Shown: positions 8,233 through 17,100 of the stretch, in pieces
Position numbering within the stretch: the first letter of the stretch is position 1
Layout: every line of letters starts with the position of its first letter
NCBI RefSeq assembly: GCF_029323795.1
Contig: NZ_CP119758.1
Coordinates: forward strand, 3,968,001 to 4,032,000
Length of the DNA stretch: 64,000 nt
Direction: 5' to 3'
From: Zobellia alginiliquefaciens
GTDB taxonomy: Bacteria; Bacteroidota; Bacteroidia; Flavobacteriales; Flavobacteriaceae
Translations under genes and position numbers: made by a program
The notes under the pieces: model-generated
What the model was told of the DNA's origin: nothing
The model's input: only the letters and a program-made list of their open reading frames with translations
Databases searched by the model: none

Positions 8233-9330
8233 ATGTATATTTATCTGAAGAATATCAAAATTATATTGATGATGAATCCATTGAGTATATTTATTTATGG
8301 GGCTTTGAAAGCTTATGAAGTATTATCAAGGATTTCTCACGATATGAAATGGCAGATAAAGATTAAAAATCTTCTTAAATCTGGTCGTTGTCCGAAATTA
8401 TCTAAAGAGCAAGTTGTTGATATTAAGAAATTTTATTCTGAAAAGAAGGTACAGGGTATCAAAACGTATTGGCATAGATTTTACTTTGGTTGCAATGGAA
8501 TTTATTCGGCTGAGTATATCCCTGAGAACTTGTTTTATATATATATGGAACCTAAATTAAACAATAGAGAAACAGCCTCTGTATTGATGGATAAAAATAT
8601 GTTGGAGAAACTTATCCCTGGCTTTAAACAGCCTAAAACTGTAATTAAAAACATTAATGGTTTTTTTTTTAACAATAAAGGTGAAATCATTACCAGAAAT
8701 ACTGTTTTAGAAATTTTAAAAAGATATGCTGCGGTGGTGATAAAACCTTCTTTGGATACTGGAGGAGGAAAGAATGTTTCTATCCTGACTAATAAGGATA
8801 TGGGGAAAGATAATTTGAATCAATTACTTGATGTTTATGGTAAAAACTTTATAGTTCAACAAAAGTTGGAGCAGCATGAACTTATGGCTAATTTAAATTT
8901 CTCATCACTCAATACTTTTAGAGTAATGACCTATTTAAGAAACAGTGAAGTTGTTATTCTATCTGCTATTGTTAGAATGGGAAGAAATGGAGCTGTCACA
9001 GATAATTCTACTACGGGAGGTGTCTCTTGTGGGGTTAAACCTGACGGTACACTGAATGCAATAGGATATCAGCTATCAGGAGATAAATTTTTTGCTACTA
9101 GTACTGGAACTAAATTTGATCAAATTCACCTACCTTTTTTTGAAGAAATAAGGTCATCAGTTGAACAATTTCATCGTGAAATGCCTTATTTCAAAATAAT
9201 TTCATGGGATTTGGCCATTGATAAAAAAGGAGATGTTGTTTTAATCGAAGTAAATTTAAAAGGTCAGGATATAACGTTTCATCAACTGAATAATGGGCCT
9301 GTTTTAAAATTGCTCTTGGATGAATTGTAG
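8233..9330 (+). CDS. Sugar-transfer-associated ATP-grasp protein
   Basis: This 365-residue protein has ATP-grasp features: KPSLDTGGGKNVSIL (about 171-185), FIVQQKLEQH (about 206-215), TFRVMTYL, TTGGVSCGV (about 261-269), and the metal-binding SWDLAIDKKGDVVLIEVNLKGQD near the C-terminus. It resembles the ATP-grasp family found beside sugar transferases in polysaccharide loci, which probably ligates a carboxylate to an amine on the glycan; the substrate is unknown. The annotated N-terminus (MYIYLKNIKIILMMNPLS) looks unnatural. A protein-like frame starting at 8130 (ending YIDDESIEYIYLWGF) would join this one if the GGGG run at 8299-8302 lost one G, so the true gene may be 8130-9330 with a frameshift. 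It lies alone on the plus strand between the IS remnant and the convergent lyase gene. Confidence 0.8.
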   Translation: MYIYLKNIKIILMMNPLSIFIYGALKAYEVLSRISHDMKWQIKIKNLLKSGRCPKLSKEQVVDIKKFYSEKKVQGIKTYWHRFYFGCNGIYSAEYIPENLFYIYMEPKLNNRETASVLMDKNMLEKLIPGFKQPKTVIKNINGFFFNNKGEIITRNTVLEILKRYAAVVIKPSLDTGGGKNVSILTNKDMGKDNLNQLLDVYGKNFIVQQKLEQHELMANLNFSSLNTFRVMTYLRNSEVVILSAIVRMGRNGAVTDNSTTGGVSCGVKPDGTLNAIGYQLSGDKFFATSTGTKFDQIHLPFFEEIRSSVEQFHREMPYFKIISWDLAIDKKGDVVLIEVNLKGQDITFHQLNNGPVLKLLLDEL

Positions 9331-9360
9331 CCTTCCCAAAAATAAGGGATATTCCTCGTT

Positions 9361-11205
9361 TTAATTAGAAATTTCTAATGAATACAAATAGTCTTCTAAA
9401 TTAGTGAATCCATCATTATTTTGGTCACTAGAACCGTCGTCAGAATTAAGAGGTTCTAAGTTATTTGAATATTCCCATTGGTCAGGAATACCATCTAAAT
9501 CGCTATCAAATTTCTCTGGTCGTGAAATGGATTGTAGGGAAGGATATCCTCCAACCTGATTCTCGTGAGTGATTCTCTTTCCGTTACCATTTATGATTTC
9601 GGTAATAATTCTTTTGTCAATAGCGTCTTGGAAGAGATAAGCGCCGACGGTTGGCAATACATTATCTAAAACCTGACCGCTAGGAATGTTCGGTGTTTTA
9701 GAGTTAAAAAATCGATTGCTGGAAATATGTGTAATTAAATTGTTAGAGCCTTTTGACGATATTGTAATATCATTAGAATTTTCATAATTATCGAATATGA
9801 ACAGACCTGTGTTATCTTTAGCTTTTTCGCTACTTTCCAAACGAACGGTTTCTAATTTTCTGTTGGATGTAGAATTTGTTTTATAAACGTTGCCAATCAA
9901 ATCGCCTTTTACTCCATAGAATAAAATTGTTCCTCTGCTAAAATTGTAGATAATATTATTGATAAACTCAACACCATCAACATAATTGTTGAATAAAATA
10001 TTTCTCTCCTTATTGTGAGCTAATACATTTTTGTAAAAAGTTAGATTGCTAACATTGTTTGAAACTAATACACCGTATCCCTTATCAAGGTTTTCTGAGA
10101 TTATACAATTCTGTATGGTTACATTACTTATAGATCCAGATTTTGAACTTGAGATATCAAGAATCTCGTCTCTTCCCCAGGATAGCGAACAGTGGTCAAT
10201 AATTATGTTGCTCAAATGTTGGCCGCTATAAGCAATAATTCTTAAGACATCATCGGGTTCGTAATTTTCATCCAAAGCTGTGTTTGTCGTCGTCGTCCAA
10301 TCTTTACCTGGTCTAATCCTAATATACCTTATAATTACGTTCGAGTCCTGTATCCAAAAGCTAGAGCCTTTTAAAGTTATCCCTTGATTAGGTGCTGATT
10401 GTCCTGCTATAGTAATGTTTCCAAATCCTTTTCTTATTTTTAAAGGTTTTGTCAAATTTATGTATCCGGAAACATTAAAAATAATTGTACGATTTCCAGA
10501 GATTGTCTCCACGCCATATCTCAAGCTTCCTTTTCCGGAATCTTTTAAATTCGTAACGGCATATACATATCCACCACGTCCACCAGTTGTGTGTTTGCCA
10601 AAACCCTCAGCGCCAGGAAAGGCTCGAAGTTCTCCCATATCCTTTACAATTTTCACTGTTGCTTCTTGGGTTACTTTTTTACCGTTGTCGTCTATTTCCA
10701 CGGTATAGGTAAAGGTGTCTTCATCCGAAGAATTTTTTTCTGTGTCGTCTGAACTTTCTATAGAATTCTGGTTATTTTCAGTAATATTTTCTGATTGGGC
10801 GAGGGCTTCTTCTTCTATGGTTTGTTCTGGTTCTTGCGTCTTTTCTTCCTCTACACCTATATTACTAGTAGATTCTGGTTTTTCATCAATTGTATTAGGG
10901 ATGTAGGTGAGAGTTTTATCTTCATTAATGATTACGATGCCATTTTCCGGAGGAGAAGTGTCAACTATTTTAACTTTATCTTGATTAGCGATAATATCAT
11001 TGGCCAATACGTCTAAGACCATTACATCTTTGCCAGTCAACACATAGGAGTCATTTATAAATAGGTTTCCGGTCAACTGGGCTTCTTGAGAATCGGAAAC
11101 GACATACTCGGCAAGTAAGTCAGTGTCCTTGCTGCAAGAAATACTTAAAATTAGAGCAAATAATAGCATGGCCAAATTAATGGCTTTTATGTTTAGAATT
11201 TTCAT
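9361..11205 (-). CDS. Surface lipoprotein with pectate-lyase-like (PL1-type) beta-helix
   Basis: The 614-residue protein has a lipoprotein signal ending LSISC with Cys24, followed by Ser-Lys-Asp, which fits the Bacteroidota lipoprotein surface-export signature. Residues about 50-107 form a VCBS/cadherin-like module (VLANDIIAN, then GIVIINEDKTLTYIPN). A Glu/Ser-rich linker follows. From about 188 comes the catalytic-type domain AFPGAEGFGKHTTGGRGG with NITIAGQSAPNQGITL and VIIRYIRIRPG, the classic opening of pectate-lyase-family right-handed beta-helices. The C-terminus (DSDLDGIPDQWE, DQNNDGFTNLEDYL) is a calcium-binding EF-hand/thrombospondin-3-like segment. There is no T9SS domain. It sits in an exopolysaccharide locus beside acylation genes, so it may trim or release the strain's own polymer; dietary pectin degradation is the alternative. 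Confidence 0.85.
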   Translation of the reverse strand: MKILNIKAINLAMLLFALILSISCSKDTDLLAEYVVSDSQEAQLTGNLFINDSYVLTGKDVMVLDVLANDIIANQDKVKIVDTSPPENGIVIINEDKTLTYIPNTIDEKPESTSNIGVEEEKTQEPEQTIEEEALAQSENITENNQNSIESSDDTEKNSSDEDTFTYTVEIDDNGKKVTQEATVKIVKDMGELRAFPGAEGFGKHTTGGRGGYVYAVTNLKDSGKGSLRYGVETISGNRTIIFNVSGYINLTKPLKIRKGFGNITIAGQSAPNQGITLKGSSFWIQDSNVIIRYIRIRPGKDWTTTTNTALDENYEPDDVLRIIAYSGQHLSNIIIDHCSLSWGRDEILDISSSKSGSISNVTIQNCIISENLDKGYGVLVSNNVSNLTFYKNVLAHNKERNILFNNYVDGVEFINNIIYNFSRGTILFYGVKGDLIGNVYKTNSTSNRKLETVRLESSEKAKDNTGLFIFDNYENSNDITISSKGSNNLITHISSNRFFNSKTPNIPSGQVLDNVLPTVGAYLFQDAIDKRIITEIINGNGKRITHENQVGGYPSLQSISRPEKFDSDLDGIPDQWEYSNNLEPLNSDDGSSDQNNDGFTNLEDYLYSLEISN

Positions 11206-11463
11206 AAGTAGGTGTTAAGATTTGGGATTTGGGATCCTTGTCTTAGTTTTTAATTATATACCTGTTATTACGTATAGAAATCTTTGGTTATATCATAACC
11301 TTATTATGCCAAATATTGTTGTTGAAATATCCATTTAATAGATGAAATGCACTAGGTAATTTAAAAAAGTCGATGAAATACATGATAGGTCGTCAAACTA
11401 TTTGGAAATCATTAAGTTTTATAAGTATTTTCGTTTCGAATTATGAAATAAGCCTAGCCCGAT

Positions 11464-12882
11464 ATGTTGTTCAATTCGTTTGAATTTTTATTTTTTTTTC
11501 CAACCGTATTTGTGTTGTATTGGCTCTTGCAGTTTAATTTAAAGGCTCAAAATATTTTTCTGCTTCTAGTTAGTTATTTTTTCTATGCGTGGTGGGACTG
11601 GCGTTTTTTATCTTTAATAATCTTTAGTTCTATTGTTGACTATGTGATTGGATTACGTCTTCATGAGGCTGAAAGCGCAATAATTAAGAAGCGATGGTTA
11701 TTACTTAGTCTTTCAGTAAATTTGGGCCTATTAGGTGTATTTAAATATTATAATTTCTTTGTTGAATCTTTCGTTGTTTTTGCAGAAAATTGGGACTGGA
11801 CACCTAATGAATTAACATTGAATGTTATCTTACCTGTGGGTATTAGTTTTTATACTTTTCAGACCTTAAGTTACACCTTGGATATCTATAGAGGCACTCT
11901 GAAACCAACAAAAGATATTGTAGCATTTTTTACGTATATAGCTTTTTTTCCTCAATTGGTTGCCGGCCCCATTGAGCGAGCTTCAAATCTGCTTCCTCAA
12001 GTATTGTCTAAAAGAACTTTTACGAAAGCATATTTTAGCGAGGGTATCTTGCAAATAGTTGTAGGCCTTTTTCGAAAAATTGTTATTGCTGATACTTTGG
12101 CCAAATATGTAGACGTCGTCTATGGCAATATAGAAGTGCACGATGGTACAACGATTATTTTGGCAACAGTTTTTTATGCGTTTCAAATATATTTTGATTT
12201 CTCTGGTTATTCCGATATAGCTATTGGTACGGCTAAGTTGTTGGGCTTTAGTTTTATGCGTAATTTTAATCTACCTTATTTTGCTACATCTTTAACCGAT
12301 TTTTGGCGAAGATGGCATATTTCCCTATCGTATTGGTTGCGGGATTATTTGTACATTTCTTTGGGAGGGAATCGGAAAGGAATCGTTCTTACTTATCGAA
12401 ACCTAATGATTACAATGCTTTTAGGAGGTTTGTGGCATGGAAGTTCGTGGAATTTTGTTATTTGGGGGGGGATTCATGGTGTTGTACTGAGTATAGAAAA
12501 ATTTTTAAATGCGAATCAATGGTTTCGTGCAATAAGAAGTGTCAATTGGCTAGGGCGGATATTGACTTTTGTAGTGGTACTTTTAGCGTGGGTGTTTTTT
12601 AGGGCTAAAGACTTTAATACGGCACTTCTTGCCTTGAGAAAGATTTTTCAAGTGCAACTAAACATGCCTTATGTAGGAGATATTACGGTTTTGGCCAATT
12701 GTATAGCCATGCTTATTGTTGGGCTTGTATTCGACTTTTATTTGTATCGAACTAAGTTTAGTTTGGAGAAGATGGGGAGTAGCTTAGGCACAACGAAATT
12801 AATTGTTTTAACATGTGTTATTTCTTTGTTGATAACACTCTTTTATTCTACATCGGATAATTTTATATATTTTCAATTTTAG
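11464..12882 (+). CDS. MBOAT O-acyltransferase, AlgI-like (pair 1)
   Basis: A 472-residue polytopic membrane protein carrying the AlgI/MBOAT blocks: PVGISFYTFQTLSYTLDIYR (about 126-145), FFPQLVAGPIERAS, FDFSGYSDIAIGTAKLLGF, DFWRRWHISLSYWLRDYLYI, and GGLWHGSSWNF with the presumed catalytic His (about 324). AlgI-type proteins pass an acyl group, normally acetyl, across the membrane for O-acylation of exported polysaccharide. The partner SGNH-type protein follows after 6 bp. The start lies 258 bp from the divergent lyase gene, so both promoters are in that gap. Confidence 0.93.
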   Translation: MLFNSFEFLFFFPTVFVLYWLLQFNLKAQNIFLLLVSYFFYAWWDWRFLSLIIFSSIVDYVIGLRLHEAESAIIKKRWLLLSLSVNLGLLGVFKYYNFFVESFVVFAENWDWTPNELTLNVILPVGISFYTFQTLSYTLDIYRGTLKPTKDIVAFFTYIAFFPQLVAGPIERASNLLPQVLSKRTFTKAYFSEGILQIVVGLFRKIVIADTLAKYVDVVYGNIEVHDGTTIILATVFYAFQIYFDFSGYSDIAIGTAKLLGFSFMRNFNLPYFATSLTDFWRRWHISLSYWLRDYLYISLGGNRKGIVLTYRNLMITMLLGGLWHGSSWNFVIWGGIHGVVLSIEKFLNANQWFRAIRSVNWLGRILTFVVVLLAWVFFRAKDFNTALLALRKIFQVQLNMPYVGDITVLANCIAMLIVGLVFDFYLYRTKFSLEKMGSSLGTTKLIVLTCVISLLITLFYSTSDNFIYFQF

Positions 12883-12888
12883 TGAGGT

Positions 12889-13830
12889 ATGAATCGGAAA
12901 AATGTGATTTTTTTAAGTAGAATACTTATCCTTTTTTTAATGGTTTCGTACGTCACGGACAAACTAGTATACTTTGGAATCAGACAGATTGAGAATGGGG
13001 TTTATACAGGTCAGAGTGTTGGAAAATTTAATCAATACCTTTCGATTAAAGATAGTTTAGATTTTATAGTGTTTGGGAGTTCTAGGGCTAATCATCATAT
13101 AAACCCATCATTAATTAGTGAAAATGGGTATAACATGGGAATGGATGGTCAGAAAATTGCATTTTCAGCTACATTGTTCAAATTGTTGCCTAATAGGAAG
13201 CAAACGGTTTTATTTCATATAGATCCAGAGAATGCTGTAGATGATTTGTACAAGGCCGATGATTTAGGCAGTTTGAAGGCTGTGTATTATAAGAATGAAA
13301 TAGTTAGGAATGAAATAGATAAGTATAAGAAATTGAATCCATTACAGAAATTTTACTGGTGTATTTCTTTTAACGGAATTCTGTTTGGTGCTATTAAGAA
13401 TTATTTAAAGCCAAATTATAATTATACAACTTACAATGGGTATGATCCATTGCATGTAAACAATTCGTCAAATAGAAATGTTTTAGAATTAAAAGAAGGA
13501 GAAATACAAATAGAATGTGCGAAAAGAGAATATACTTTGAATCCAATTTACCGGGCCTATTTATTAGATTTAAAAGGGTTTAGTGAAAAGAATGGAAAGC
13601 GACTTATATTTTTTACGTCCCCTAAGCTGTTTGATAATTGTAAAGAGGATAATTTGTTTTTAAGTGAGGAAATGAATAAAATGAACTTAACATATAAGGA
13701 TTTTGGTGATTTTTTTGGTGAAAATTCAGATGTGTCTAATTGGAAAGATGCGACGCATATGTCTGAAAAAGGAGCTATATATTTTACCAATTATGTTGCG
13801 AGAACTGTTTACGGTTCCAAAGTTAAATAA
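12889..13830 (+). CDS. SGNH-like partner of the MBOAT acyltransferase (pair 1)
   Basis: The 313-residue protein has one N-terminal membrane segment (residues about 7-24) and then a presumably periplasmic domain. Near residue 63 it contains FGSSRANHHINP, a block-I-like GxS motif with a candidate nucleophile Ser. Near 284-291 it has WKDATHMSEKGA, matching the Asp-x-x-His of SGNH hydrolases. Such proteins follow AlgI-like MBOATs in many polysaccharide loci, analogous to AlgJ/AlgX or DltD, and probably complete acyl transfer to the glycan. The 6-bp spacing implies one transcript. Sequence identity within this group is low, so the assignment rests on motifs and context. Confidence 0.75.
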   Translation: MNRKNVIFLSRILILFLMVSYVTDKLVYFGIRQIENGVYTGQSVGKFNQYLSIKDSLDFIVFGSSRANHHINPSLISENGYNMGMDGQKIAFSATLFKLLPNRKQTVLFHIDPENAVDDLYKADDLGSLKAVYYKNEIVRNEIDKYKKLNPLQKFYWCISFNGILFGAIKNYLKPNYNYTTYNGYDPLHVNNSSNRNVLELKEGEIQIECAKREYTLNPIYRAYLLDLKGFSEKNGKRLIFFTSPKLFDNCKEDNLFLSEEMNKMNLTYKDFGDFFGENSDVSNWKDATHMSEKGAIYFTNYVARTVYGSKVK

Positions 13831-13856
13831 GTGGCAGAAATATATGAAACAAAAAA

Positions 13857-14009
13857 GCAAAGGCTCCCCCTCTCCGAAAAGGTTCTTGCCCGACATGAAA
13901 TGTTCGAGCACTTTTTTTAAGTTCCGTTTGTTCTTTCTTTGTCATGATTCTGTCTGAATAAAATTAATAATTATAATCTTTTTTCAGACAGAGTTCAGTT
14001 TGCAGTCTC
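13857..14009 (-). mobile_element. IS256-family left-end fragment (copy 2)
   Basis: This fragment of about 150 bp retains the left terminal repeat (13984-14009), an AT-rich leader and the first codons of a transposase. The likely start is the ATG at 13943-13945, giving MTKKEQTELKK before a frame change at an A7 run, after which another frame reads VLEHFMSGKNLFGEG. Homology with copy 1 begins abruptly at 13857 with GCAAAGGCTCCCC and runs to the outer end. It has the same orientation as copy 1. The end of the preceding SGNH gene lies only 26 bp away. Confidence 0.82.
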
Positions 14010-14110
14010 AAAAAATAACCTCCTCAAAAAAAATCTTAGAGTTTCTCTCCTGCTTTAAACTGTTTGAGAAAATCGTATGTAAACTCTGTAAGGTTACATT
14101 TTCAGGTAAG

Positions 14111-14146
14111 GCTACAACTTCAACTAGGTTGTAGCGATGTTTTTTC
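14111..14146 (+). terminator. Rho-independent terminator candidate
   Basis: GCTACAAC (14111-14118) pairs perfectly with GTTGTAGC (14128-14135) across a 9-nt loop, followed by GATG and a T6 run on the plus strand. It would end transcription from the MBOAT/SGNH pair and lies just before the convergent lipoprotein gene end at 14160. Confidence 0.65.
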
Positions 14147-14159
14147 TATTCTATTCTTT

Positions 14160-17100
14160 TTAAAGGTGCGTATAATTAATAGATACATTTACATTGTTGG
14201 AAGATTTATACCCCCCCGAATATTTTAATGGGTTATTATTCGGTTCGACAATAGTAAAAGAACCGCTTATATCCCTGACGGTAAAATTGCTATTAGGAGC
14301 ATTGATTTCCATAAATGGAACATTCTTGTTGTACTCCATTCTAAAATTTTCAAAGACAAACCCTCCCAAAGAAGTTTCAGTGGAAGAAGCTTGTAGCTCT
14401 ATCAGTCCTCTTGATTCGTTTGTTCCTATGTTTTTTGCTATACAATCTTTAAAAACTACTTTAAAAGAATCATGGGCCTTTCGGCTAAATATAATACGAT
14501 CGGTACTACCATTAAATTGTATACGTTCAAATTTGATTTCACCTTTAACGGGATTGTTGGTAGCTCCTTGGCTTAAATAAATTTCTGTGCCTGTAACACC
14601 TTCGGAAGGGGATTTCATATTATGGCTAAACTCACTATCCGTAACTTTTACGCTTATTGGTGTAGAAGAACTGTTCATTTTTAAAGTGGCTAAATGAAAA
14701 CCCGAACTATCGTTTCCTGAAAATTGACAATTGCTGAAATTTATATTCACTAATCTTTCATAGGGATAGTCTGGTTCTAAATCCACACCTGCTTCCGGTT
14801 TGGTGCCACTTGTGTTTATAAATTTGCAATTTCTGATATAGATATTTTCTCCACTTGTTATACTCATTCCTTGTCTGCGGTTATTTTGAGAAGTTATATT
14901 GGTTAGTGTAATGTTCTCCGAAAAAGTTTTACTCGAAGTTCTAGTAATAAAAATACCATCGCCTCCTGTATCTTTTATAATTAAATCACTTATTTTTATG
15001 TCTTTACCTCCGTAAATGCTGAGCCCATGACGCCCCTCTCCACTTGTGTATTCGGATTTGTTCATTTGAAATGTTGCTCCATTGCCTTCGATTGTAATAT
15101 TAGACGGAGATACCATTTGAAATATGTGGTCACTAATGCCACCATAAGCTCCAGATTTGGCACGCAAGATAACTCCAGCTTCAAAAACAATAGTCATATT
15201 TTTTAAGTTAAAGAATTTTGAAGGTTGAACAACCCAGTCGCTACTTTGTTTATCAATAACTACATACGAACTTCCCGATTTAATTGCAGCCTGAAAAGCA
15301 GCTGTTGCATCTCCTGATTTAAAACCATAACTAGAAGCGAACACAGCGTTGGACGGATAATTTCCAGAACTACCTCCAGTGTCACCTCCTCCTGTGTCAC
15401 CGCCACCAGTATTTCCGTCACCTGTATTACCTCCGCCAGTATCTCCACCGCCTGTGTCACCGCCACCATTGTCAACAGGTCTCTCGTTTACTTTAACCTC
15501 AACGGTAGTTGAATGGGTAAGTCCTTCTTTATCCTTTACGGAGAGTTCAACTTTATACGTGCCTGGTTCGGAAAAACTATGGGATGGATTTTTGTTGGTA
15601 GTTGTAGACCCATCTTTAAAATCCCAAAAATAACCCGTAATCTCTTTGTCGTCCGTTGAGTTATTTGAACTGAATTGTACGTTTAAAGGAGCGTCGCCAG
15701 TTAAAGGTGAGCCTGAAGCAATTGCTACTGGTGCTTCGTTTTCTGTTTCGGTAATCGTAATCGTGATGGTTTCGGAATCTTTTAAGCCCTCTTCGTCTGT
15801 TACTGTAAGTATTACATTATAGATTCCCTTTTTTGTAAAGGAATGAGAAGGGTTGGAGCTTGTAGAAGAGCTACCATCTTTAAAATCCCAAAAGTAATTT
15901 TTCACCGCTTTGTCATCGGTAGAATTGCTTCCCTTAAACTGAATTTCCAATGGTGCTTCACCCTCTGTTGTATTCGCGGAAGCTATAGCAGTAGGGGCTT
16001 TGTTTTCCTTTTCAGTTACAGTTATAGTTACAGTATCCGTGTCTTCTAATCCATCTTTATCTTTGACTATCAATGCCACTTCATAAGTACCTGCTTTTGT
16101 AAACGTATGCGAAGTAGAAGATGAACTTCCCTTGTCGCCATCTGTAAAATCCCACAGGTAACTAGTTACTTCAATATCATCTGATGATTCTTTTCCATCA
16201 AAATTAACTTTCAATGGGGCTTCACCAGATGTTACAGAAGCTTTAGCTACAGCAGTAGGAGCATTGTTTTCTTTGACTTTTACTGTAATTGTGGTTTCTT
16301 CAGTATCAATTTTTCCTTGCGCATCCTGTACTGTTAGAACAACTTTATAGGTCCCAGCCTTTTGAAAGGTATGTGAGGGGTTAGTTTCGTTTGAGGATGA
16401 CCCATCCCCAAAATTCCATCCATAATTTTTAATTTCTTGGTCATCACTAGAATTATTTCCTGTAAAACTTACTTTAAGTGGAGCAGTACCTGAAGATGGT
16501 GATGCATCTACCACAGCAATAGGCGATTGATTTTCCGTTGAGATAGGAGTTTCAGGCGTTTCTTCTTCTTCTTCTTCTTCTTCTTCTTCTTCTTCTTCTT
16601 CTTCTTTGGGAGTGTCAGTATTTAGTTCTCCTTCCTCTTCTTCAGTAACTTGGTTTGTGGGTTCTTCCGGTGTTTCCTGTACTGGGGTTTCTTCTTCAAC
16701 TATAGCCGGTGATGATGGTACTTCTGTAGTTGGGTTTTGATCAGCGGAGACTATACCTTCGGAATCTTGGGGAGCACTATAGGTAATAACCAGTTTTGGA
16801 CCATTTTTTGAGCTATGTTCTTTTGAAGCAAAAGCCAAATCGTTTCCATCTTCATGTTTAAGAACTAAGGTAAGTACTTCAGGGTTTAATTTTTCTTGAT
16901 CTAAAATTATCTCCTGCGTTTGGTTTACATAATAATCATTTGTTGTAGATCCAAGGAGGGTATCGGATTTAGGAGCGGTTATTTCTGAAATATCATGTTC
17001 CGACCATTCCGTTGATTCACCTTTCAAAACAGAAATAGTCCCGTGTCCGTCATCTGTACTTATAGTGAACTCTAGGTGAACCTCTTCTAAAATTCCGCCA

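Noticed and set aside
9331-9360. Terminator between the convergent ATP-grasp and lyase genes
   Set aside because: Only 30 bp are available and no convincing stem with a T tract is visible.
15373-15470. Repeat array considered as a possible CRISPR
   Set aside because: Units are 12-15 bp, imperfect, without unique spacers, and encode a Gly-Asp-Thr linker in frame; no cas genes are nearby.
15260-15633. Alternative-frame ORFs over the Gly-Asp repeat region
   Set aside because: They are low-complexity by-products of the in-frame linker repeats of the 1106-residue lipoprotein; there is no independent evidence.
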